This document shows, one piece after another, positions 9,221-16,085 of a DNA stretch of 62,612 bases (its first letter is position 1; every line of letters starts with the position of its first letter). The notes below the pieces were generated by a model. It searched no databases and was not told the DNA's origin. It saw only the letters and a program-made list of their open reading frames with translations. The stretch is from Candidatus Gastranaerophilales bacterium (GTDB lineage: Bacteria > Bacillota > Clostridia > Lachnospirales > Lachnospiraceae): the NCBI GenBank assembly GCA_023663225.1, contig JAMPHU010000013.1, forward strand, positions 1 to 62,612, read 5' to 3'. The translations under genes were made by a program, and so were the position numbers.

Positions 9221-9355
9221 ATGAGTGCAACGGTTATGATGGGAACGGGAATTGGCATGATAGCGCTTTCCCTGATCTTGTTTGTAGTCAGCATCGTCTA
9301 CCGGAAAACGGCGGGCAGGAAGATTCGGGAAGAATTGCAAAGAGAGTATGAGTGA
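9221..9355 (+). CDS. 44-aa single-span membrane protein
   Basis: Starts at ATG 9221, 27 bases after the kinase stop. The protein has a short N-terminus, a hydrophobic segment (about 10-27) and a basic/acidic amphipathic tail ending in REELQREYE. It resembles the 53-aa protein at 15912 in length, layout and tail (KIKRKLEQEYGKR against KIREELQREYE), and that one also sits next to a kinase gene. The repeated association makes translation likely. It has no recognised family; a kinase accessory or regulator is a guess. Confidence 0.65.
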   Translation: MSATVMMGTGIGMIALSLILFVVSIVYRKTAGRKIREELQREYE

Positions 9356-9393
9356 GGGCAGCTATAAAGAACATAAAGCAGGAGAAAAGCAAA

Positions 9394-10461
9394 ATGAACA
9401 CAGAGAATAACGGGCAATTACCGGAAGCGGAGGATAAGGCCGCAAAATTGGTTGAGAATACAGGAGGTCAGGAAAAAGCAGGGAGAAAGAGATGGCTTTT
9501 TGTTGTTATAGGTCTGGTTTTGGTTCTGCTGGCGGCGATCATAATAGGCGTGACCATATTTAGAGACAGCGGTAGAAGACTGCAGGAACAGCTTGATCTG
9601 GGTGCAAAATATTTGGAGGAGATGGACTACGAGCAGGCGTTGGTGGCGTTTCATGCAGTGTTGGAGATAGAGCCGAGAAATGCGGACGCTTATCTGGGTA
9701 TCGTGGAAGTCTATATAAGGATGAATGATTTTGAGTCCGCACTGGAATATGCCAAGGAAGGTTATGAGGTTACTGAGGACGAGCGTCTGAAGGAAAAGAT
9801 CGACATGATAGAAAGCGGAGATATTTTCGCCTCTAATGGCTGGCAAATGAAAATGTCCGGTTATGACGGAGATGGGAATCTTATGTTTTGGCATGAATAT
9901 ACCTACAATCTACAGGGACAAATGGCGTCCGTTGCCAAATATAATGATCAGGGAGTGCAGGAACAATATTTGGAACTGGCTTATGATGAGGAGGGAAGAA
10001 AACTTATAAAATATGGTTATGGTGTAACAACGGGGTTTCTGAATAAAGCAACAATAGAATATAGTGGCAATAATTATCGAGAGACATGGTATGAGGGGAC
10101 AAGTGATATTGCAAGTTATTACCGTGAGTGTGAAGTGGATTCCGAGGGAAAGCCACTAATGTATACATACTGCAATATGGATGGCAGTGTAAGAAGTACG
10201 ACAGTTTACGAATATGATGAAGATGGTAAGAGAGTAAGAAGTGAAGGTTATAATGCGGACAATCAGTTGACTGGTTATATGATCTATACATATAACAGCG
10301 TGGGAAACTCTTTGCAGGATCAGCATTATGATGAGGAAGGAAATCTTATCTCATATAATGAATATGTTTATGATGACGACGGCAACCGCATAGGAACACG
10401 TAGTTATGATGGCAATGGAGTCCTACAGTCGGAGCGGGTATATAATAATCAATCTGAATAA
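9394..10461 (+). CDS. membrane-anchored TPR protein with YD-like repeats
   Basis: About 355 aa from ATG 9394, which has a CAGGAG site nine bases upstream; a GTG at 9352 overlapping the previous stop is a weaker alternative. A membrane segment (about 33-55) is followed by a TPR module (about 63-140) and then tandem beta-rich units such as YDEDGKR, YDEEGNLI and YDDDGNRI, similar to RHS/YD-type repeats. The first 140 residues are clearly paralogous to the WG-repeat protein at 10687 (both contain KYLEEMDYEQA). Topology predicts an extracytoplasmic C-terminus. Ligand and role are unknown; it belongs to the kinase cluster by position and strand. Confidence 0.75.
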   Translation: MNTENNGQLPEAEDKAAKLVENTGGQEKAGRKRWLFVVIGLVLVLLAAIIIGVTIFRDSGRRLQEQLDLGAKYLEEMDYEQALVAFHAVLEIEPRNADAYLGIVEVYIRMNDFESALEYAKEGYEVTEDERLKEKIDMIESGDIFASNGWQMKMSGYDGDGNLMFWHEYTYNLQGQMASVAKYNDQGVQEQYLELAYDEEGRKLIKYGYGVTTGFLNKATIEYSGNNYRETWYEGTSDIASYYRECEVDSEGKPLMYTYCNMDGSVRSTTVYEYDEDGKRVRSEGYNADNQLTGYMIYTYNSVGNSLQDQHYDEEGNLISYNEYVYDDDGNRIGTRSYDGNGVLQSERVYNNQSE

Positions 10462-10494
10462 AAATAGAAAATCGAAAAAACAGGGATCAGACAA

Positions 10495-10644
10495 ATGCGC
10501 ACAGTCATATTGGACAGCGATGAACAGCTTTGCGTACAGTATACCTTTGAAAATGATAAATTGCTCTGTGTAAAATACGGCTGCGGATTGCCGGACAACC
10601 TTAGAAGCAAAGCGCTTAACTGGCTGGGCAAGTTGATACGGTGA
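10495..10644 (+). CDS. 49-aa hypothetical ORF
   Basis: A short ORF from ATG 10495 to the stop at 10642-10644 fills the gap between two TPR genes. A weak purine-rich site (CAGGGA) lies upstream. The product has no membrane segment or known motif and ends in a basic stretch (NLRSKALNWLGKLIR). It may be a small gene or the leftover tail of a deleted paralogue. Family unknown. Confidence 0.35.
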   Translation: MRTVILDSDEQLCVQYTFENDKLLCVKYGCGLPDNLRSKALNWLGKLIR

Positions 10645-10686
10645 TCGTATTTGTGAGTTTGACAATATACGATGGAGGAACAAACG

Positions 10687-12165
10687 ATGGAAGAACAAGA
10701 GATAGAGAAACAGGAGATGACAAAGAAAAAGAAATGGATCCTATGCGCGGTCGCGATAGTGATATTATGCCTTATCGTGGCAGGGCTTCTTTTCATAATT
10801 TTAAACAGTGCCGAAAGACGGCTGTCGGCGCAACTGGAGTTGGGGCAGAAGTACTTGGAAGAGATGGATTATGAGCAGGCTATTGTGGCCTATGAGGCAG
10901 CCATTGCCATCGATCCGAAATGTATAGACGCCTATCTTGGCATGGCGGAAGCTTACATTGGGATGGGAGAATATGAAAACGCTCGGGAGAGTTTGAACAA
11001 GGCGCTGGAATTGGGCGAGGAGAACGAGCGGACGCTGGATATCCAACGCATCCTGGAGGAAGCGGAGCAGATACAGGTCACTGTCACAAAGACAGAGATT
11101 CAGGCGGACGGCGTGTTTAATCAAGAGGGGTATGGGAGTCTTACCATCAATGGGGTTGGCAGTCTGTGGGAAAATTGGGAGAATCCGGAGAGTGTCATTC
11201 CGCCTCAGAAAGCTTTGGTGGATGCCGACGGCAATTTTGTGTTCCCGTATCAGTCTACCTATCTGACTTATCGTATTTCGGATGGGGTGGTATCCTTGAC
11301 GGAGGATTCGCCTTATTATACATCAGATGGCTACGAAGAGACGGAGTATCTTCCGGCGTATTACAACCTGGACGGAAGCGGTGTGTTTGTGTCGGAGGTT
11401 GTCACGAGTGAACCGGATGAGCATACCGTGGAGACGACTTGGTGGCACTGCGGTCCTATGCAGGATGGATATGCGTTGGTGATTAAACATGTGAATACTA
11501 CTTATTGGGATGGTTTTGTTGGCGCCGGTGGGTTTGAAGAAATTTCCTATATTATGGACAAAAACGGAACGATCACATGTACTCTTCCGGAAGAATTTAA
11601 TGAAGCGATAGCAGATAGCCTTGGCGGTTTTGATGCCAAATATTCTCTGGGCTGGTGCGGCGAAGGTTTGTTTGCGGTCTTTGAGAATCATTACGATGAA
11701 GACTGGAACTATTTCAGCGAAGGGAAAGGGTATCTGGATTCTGCCGGAAATATGGCGATTGATTTGTCGGGGCGCGGTTTTACAAATCTCTGGCCTTTTT
11801 ATGAGGGACTTGCGGCTGTTTTGGGTGAAAACGGAATGATCGGCTTTATAGACAAAACCGGCGAGCTGGTGATCCCCTGTAGTTATGAAGGCGTTACCGG
11901 ATTTGGTGAAGGCATTTGCGGAGTGAAAAAAGACGGGAGATGGGGATATATCAATAGGGACGGCAGTGAAGTCATACCCTTTGAATACGACGGCGCCTAC
12001 GGCGCAGGCGGCGGTTTGGCTTCGGTGGTGAAGGACGGGAAATGCGGACTGGTCGATTACAGCAACCGTATTATCGTGCCGTTGGAATATGATGATATCA
12101 GTTCCTATGAAGGCGGTACCGCCTATGCCATAAAGGATGGAATTTTGTATATTATTTCCGAGTAA
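10687..12165 (+). CDS. membrane-anchored TPR / WG-repeat protein
   Basis: About 492 aa from ATG 10687, which has GGAGG eight bases upstream; ATG 10672 is in frame but lacks a site. The protein has a charged N-terminus, one membrane segment (about 16-38), two TPR-like helical pairs (about 48-115), a beta-rich middle and C-terminal WG repeats (about 300-490) such as GRWGYINRDGSEVI and GKCGLVDYSNRIIV. The N-terminal module matches the protein at 9394, while the C-terminal repeats resemble those at 3300. It is probably an extracellular sensor or scaffold of the kinase cluster; no ligand can be named. Confidence 0.78.
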   Translation: MEEQEIEKQEMTKKKKWILCAVAIVILCLIVAGLLFIILNSAERRLSAQLELGQKYLEEMDYEQAIVAYEAAIAIDPKCIDAYLGMAEAYIGMGEYENARESLNKALELGEENERTLDIQRILEEAEQIQVTVTKTEIQADGVFNQEGYGSLTINGVGSLWENWENPESVIPPQKALVDADGNFVFPYQSTYLTYRISDGVVSLTEDSPYYTSDGYEETEYLPAYYNLDGSGVFVSEVVTSEPDEHTVETTWWHCGPMQDGYALVIKHVNTTYWDGFVGAGGFEEISYIMDKNGTITCTLPEEFNEAIADSLGGFDAKYSLGWCGEGLFAVFENHYDEDWNYFSEGKGYLDSAGNMAIDLSGRGFTNLWPFYEGLAAVLGENGMIGFIDKTGELVIPCSYEGVTGFGEGICGVKKDGRWGYINRDGSEVIPFEYDGAYGAGGGLASVVKDGKCGLVDYSNRIIVPLEYDDISSYEGGTAYAIKDGILYIISE

Positions 12166-12195
12166 AAAACGAGTCTTGACGGGAGGAGAAGGAAA

Positions 12196-12572
12196 GTGAA
12201 AAAGCGAGAGCAAAAGACAATGCAAAAGAGGAGAATGAGACAGTGCCTGGCGGTTTTACTGGCGGTGTTCCTGGCGATGCCGGAGGTGCCCGCGTCTGCT
12301 GCAGAGACGGAAGTACAGGAGAATCCGACAGAGATTGTGGCGGAGGACGCCGCGGGAGAGGATGCTGCGGGAGAAGAACCGGCCAAGACAGAGGCACTGG
12401 AGGAGACCGCAGGGGACGATAGTGAGAGAACCGTCGGTGAGGCGGAAGAGCCGGAGGCAGGCGACGAGCAGATCGAGGCTTATGCGGAGGATATTGCCAA
12501 GCGAATCAAAACGTGATTGCCAGTCCGGAGCGTCTGCGCGTGGGACAGAAACTTGTGGTGCCTGGAAGATAA
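12196..12572 (+). pseudogene. deletion remnant of BspA/LysM surface gene
   Basis: An ORF with a good ribosome site starts at GTG 12196. It encodes a signal peptide and an acidic stretch that match the start of the intact gene at 12630 (RRMRQCLAVLLAVF, then VQENPTEIVAE, then DEQIEAYAEDIA). At about 12495 the sequence jumps to DNA nearly identical to the last 75 bases of the intact gene (the LysM tail, 15797-15869), but in another frame, so translation ends at 12516. All repeats and both LysM domains are lost. The 106-aa product, if made, would be a secreted acidic peptide without a known function. Confidence 0.85.
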
Positions 12573-12629
12573 ACCAGTTGTTCGCAAATTAAAAGTAGTG
12601 ATAGTTAAAATGGTTAGGAGGTAAGAGAG

Positions 12630-15600
12630 ATGAGGAGAATGAGACAATGCCTGGCGGTTTTGATGGCGGTGTTCATGGCGATGCCGGGGCTGCCTGCGTC
12701 TGCCGCAGGGGCGCAAGTACAGGAGAATCCGACAGAGATTGTGGCGGAGGCAGGCGATGAGCAGATCGAGGCCTATGCGGAGGATATTGCCAGCGGAACT
12801 TCCGGTGGGATTACCTGGAGGATTGACGGGGACGGGAAACTTTTTGTGAGCGGGAGCGGAGATTGGGACAGTATTTATGCTCCATGGTCTGATTACGGGG
12901 AACAGATTGTTTCAGCGGAGGTTAATGTGACGGGCATGACCACTGCAAGCAGTATGTTTTTGAACTGCAGCAATTTAAGCAGCGTGGACTTGAGCAGATT
13001 AGACACGAGCAGCGTGACAATCATGGGTCATATGTTTTCTGGCTGTAACAGTTTAAGCAGCGTGGACTTAAGCGGATTAAACACTAGCAACGTGACGAGC
13101 ATGTGGTGTATGTTTTCTGACTGTAGTGGTTTGAGCAGTGTGAACTTGAGCGGATTAGACACGAGCAGCGTGACGAACATGGAAAGCATGTTTTCTAACT
13201 GCAGCAGTTTGAGCAGTTTGGACATGGGCGGATTAGACACGAGCAGTGTGTTGAACATGAACTCTATGTTTAGCGGATGCAGCAGTTTGAGTAGCCTGGA
13301 TGTAAGCGGCTTCAACACGAGCAGCGTGACGAGCATGAAATTTATGTTTTCTGGTTGTAGTAGTTTGAGCAGTCTGGATGTGAGCAATTTTAACACAGGC
13401 AGTGTGACAAACATGAGCGGTATGTTTTCTGGGTGTAGTAACCTAAGCAGCGTGGATGTGAGAGGCATTGACACGAGCAGCGTGACGGACATGAGCGGTA
13501 TGTTTGAGTTGTGCAGCGGTTTAAAGAGCCTTGATTTAAGCGGTTTTGACGTGGGCAGTGTGGAACAATTTTATACGGGGCCGCCGGCTGCCTCTACATA
13601 TTGGGGGATGGTAGGGATGTTTTCCGGCTGTGAGAATTTACTCACAATTCGTTCTCCCTATAATAATACTGGGACGACAGAGCTTCCCGATGTCGCTAGT
13701 GGCACTTGGAAGCTTTCCGACGGCACACAAATCACGGAGCTGCCTCTCGGTTTAAGCGAGAGCGTTCTGATCACTCGGAACCTGGAAATAAGCGGAATCA
13801 GCGGTGGGATTACCTGGGGGATCGACAGACACGGGAAACTCTTTGTGAGCGGAACCGGAGATTGGGACAGTGAAGTTACTTACAATCCATGGTATGATTA
13901 CTGTCGCAATATTACTTCGGCGGAAGTCAATGTGACGGGCATGACTTCTACTGCCAATATGTTTCGTGACTGTACGTATTTAAGCAGCGTGGACTTGAGT
14001 GGATTAGACACGAGCAGCGTGACAGATATGGCGGGTATGTTTTATGGCTGTACCCGTTTAAGCAGTCTGGACGTGAGCGGCTTAGACACGAGCAGTGTGA
14101 CGAATATGAGCAATATGTTTATAAAGTGCCGCGAATTAAGAAGCCTGGACTTGAGTGGATTTAACACGGGCAACGTGACGGATATGAGCGATATGTTTGA
14201 AGGTTGCTCCGAATTGAGGAGCGTGGACGTGAGTGGATTTAATACGAGCAATGTGACGAACATGTACCAGATGTTTATGCATTGCGGAGTTTTAAGCGAG
14301 CTGGACTTGAGTAGCTTTCATACGAGTAGTGTGACGAATATGGGGCAGATGTTTCATGGCTGCAGCAGTTTAAGCAGCGTGAATGTGAGTAGTTTTGATA
14401 CGAGTAATGTGACGAGTATAGGCGATATGTTTACTATGTGTAGTAGTTTAAGCAGTTTAGATCTGAGCAGTTTTGATTTGCGCAATGTGTCGAGTATAGA
14501 GCCTGGTATTGGGAGCATGATTTCAAGCTGCAGCAATTTAACTTCGATCAATGCGCCGTGTAATGTGAACGCAGCAATCAACTTCCCTTTCGTTATCAAC
14601 ACCGAATGGTATCGTGAGGATAACGGAGAAGTGGTGACGGAACTGCCTCGGAATTTGAGCGAAAGCGTCCTGATTCTTCGGCGCGACACCGCACCCACCA
14701 TCACCACCACGACCACTGATCTCAACATGGAGGACGTGATCAGAGTCAAGTACGTGCCTTACTTCTACACCGTTCGTACCAGCAATACGGACGAGGACAA
14801 CGTAGTCACCTTCTCCGTGGTGGAAGGACGGCTGGCGAAAGGGTTAGAGATGTACCCTGACACCGGTGAGATTTACGGTGTGCCCCTGGAGGCGGGAGAA
14901 TTTAAGGTGACAGTGAAAGCCTCCTACAGCAATTCGGACTACGAGCCCGCCTATGCGGAGCTCACTTTGATCGTGTTGGAAAATACAGATGCGAACGTGA
15001 GCAAGGCCTCAGACGCGGGATATGAGATTATTGAGCCTGTGCCTGATCTGGACCTGGGAAGCCTGTCGGGAGACGGCAGCCACACGGTGGTCTCCAAGGG
15101 CGAGTATGATCATTTTTGCTATGTATTTCTGGACGGCAGGAGGCTGGAGAAAGACGAATATACTTCAGAGGAAGGGAGCACCCGCGTCACCATTGTGAAT
15201 CAGACCTTTGTGGAGGCAGGGGCCGGGAACCATACTCTGGGTCTTGAATTTTATAATCGGGAAACAGGAGAGAGAAAACGTGCGGCGCAGAATATCACGG
15301 TCTCCAAAGTGGGTGAAAACGGCGGAAATACAAGCAATAATGGAAATGGAAGCACTGATAACAACGGAGATACCGGCAATGCCGGAGGCACGGGAAGCGG
15401 CGGCAACAGCGGCGATAACAGTAGTGACGACAGCGGCGACGCGGGGGACAGCGCAAGCCTGGTTTCAGCGGTTTCCAATGCGAACAGCTCCACCACCGTC
15501 ATCTACACGGTAGCGCCGGGCGATACCCTGTGGAAAATCGCGGTAAAGTTCTACGGAGCAGGTGGAATGTGGAGAAGGATCTATGAGGAAAATGCGGGTG

Positions 15601-15869
15601 TGATACGGGATCCCGGCAAGCTTTATGTGGGCCAGAAGCTTGTGATCCGCTTATCGGGTGCCGCAGGGACGACAACGATGACGGCAGCGGCGGCGTCCGG
15701 AGAGGCGAGCTCCTATCAGGTGCAGTCTGGGGACAGCCTATGGAAGATTGCGCAGAGATTTTATGGAAAAGGCGGACTTTGGGAACGTATTTACCAAGCG
15801 AATCAAAACGCGATTGCCAGTCCGGATCGTCTGCGCGTGGGACAGAAGCTTGTGGTGCCTGGAAGATAA
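12630..15869 (+). CDS. secreted BspA-type repeat protein with two LysM domains
   Basis: 1079 aa. A signal peptide ends near Ala25-Ala27 (PASAAG). A beta-rich block GGITWRIDGDGKL precedes the first set of BspA-like (DUF285) repeats at about 95-310, and a second copy of the block at about 392 precedes a second repeat set at about 425-620. Units have the pattern LSGLDTSSVTNM plus SMFSGCSSL. A cadherin-like domain (about 700-795), another beta domain and a Gly/Asn/Ser linker follow, then LysM domains at 959-1007 and 1029-1078 that should bind peptidoglycan. GGAGG precedes the ATG. It is probably an adhesin or matrix-sensing protein held at the wall by LysM. Position between kinase genes suggests a partner or substrate of the signalling system. 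Confidence 0.88.
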   Translation: MRRMRQCLAVLMAVFMAMPGLPASAAGAQVQENPTEIVAEAGDEQIEAYAEDIASGTSGGITWRIDGDGKLFVSGSGDWDSIYAPWSDYGEQIVSAEVNVTGMTTASSMFLNCSNLSSVDLSRLDTSSVTIMGHMFSGCNSLSSVDLSGLNTSNVTSMWCMFSDCSGLSSVNLSGLDTSSVTNMESMFSNCSSLSSLDMGGLDTSSVLNMNSMFSGCSSLSSLDVSGFNTSSVTSMKFMFSGCSSLSSLDVSNFNTGSVTNMSGMFSGCSNLSSVDVRGIDTSSVTDMSGMFELCSGLKSLDLSGFDVGSVEQFYTGPPAASTYWGMVGMFSGCENLLTIRSPYNNTGTTELPDVASGTWKLSDGTQITELPLGLSESVLITRNLEISGISGGITWGIDRHGKLFVSGTGDWDSEVTYNPWYDYCRNITSAEVNVTGMTSTANMFRDCTYLSSVDLSGLDTSSVTDMAGMFYGCTRLSSLDVSGLDTSSVTNMSNMFIKCRELRSLDLSGFNTGNVTDMSDMFEGCSELRSVDVSGFNTSNVTNMYQMFMHCGVLSELDLSSFHTSSVTNMGQMFHGCSSLSSVNVSSFDTSNVTSIGDMFTMCSSLSSLDLSSFDLRNVSSIEPGIGSMISSCSNLTSINAPCNVNAAINFPFVINTEWYREDNGEVVTELPRNLSESVLILRRDTAPTITTTTTDLNMEDVIRVKYVPYFYTVRTSNTDEDNVVTFSVVEGRLAKGLEMYPDTGEIYGVPLEAGEFKVTVKASYSNSDYEPAYAELTLIVLENTDANVSKASDAGYEIIEPVPDLDLGSLSGDGSHTVVSKGEYDHFCYVFLDGRRLEKDEYTSEEGSTRVTIVNQTFVEAGAGNHTLGLEFYNRETGERKRAAQNITVSKVGENGGNTSNNGNGSTDNNGDTGNAGGTGSGGNSGDNSSDDSGDAGDSASLVSAVSNANSSTTVIYTVAPGDTLWKIAVKFYGAGGMWRRIYEENAGVIRDPGKLYVGQKLVIRLSGAAGTTTMTAAAASGEASSYQVQSGDSLWKIAQRFYGKGGLWERIYQANQNAIASPDRLRVGQKLVVPGR
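12950..14520 (+). repeat. BspA-type tandem repeats (two blocks)
   Basis: About 70-75 base units encode the LSxLDTSSVTNMxxMFxxCxxL pattern; two blocks (about 12950-13560 and 13950-14500) are separated by a non-repeat spacer. Such repeats recombine readily, which fits the deleted neighbour copy at 12196. Confidence 0.8.
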
Positions 15870-15911
15870 CAATATTATGATGGGCGCCGCGTAACGGCCA
15901 AGGAGGACGAT

Positions 15912-16073
15912 ATGGGATTGTCAGGGAGTGAGATGCTTTTTTACGGCGGATTGGGCGCCATGGCGGCAGCGGTGGCGCTGGCGGTAGTGTGCGCGGTGAT
16001 TTTGTCTGCGAGCGGCAAAAAGATCAAGAGAAAACTGGAACAGGAATACGGGAAACGAAAGTCTGATAAGTAA
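15912..16073 (+). CDS. 53-aa single-span membrane protein
   Basis: ATG 15912 follows a strong AAGGAGGAC site. A short N-terminus leads to a long hydrophobic segment (about 8-32) and a basic amphipathic tail (SGKKIKRKLEQEYGKRK). It resembles the 44-aa protein at 9221, and each sits beside one of the two kinases. The kinase gene starts 12 bases downstream, so the two are likely translated together. No family recognised. Confidence 0.72.
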   Translation: MGLSGSEMLFYGGLGAMAAAVALAVVCAVILSASGKKIKRKLEQEYGKRKSDK

Positions 16074-16085
16074 GGAAGTGCAAAG

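Noticed and set aside
11323-12225. 300-codon ORF on the - strand
   Set aside because: It lies opposite the WG-repeat gene; composition is that of a shadow frame and no family pattern is visible.
12950-14520. Regular repeats that could suggest a CRISPR array
   Set aside because: The repeats are in frame, diverged, without unique spacers, and encode the BspA pattern.
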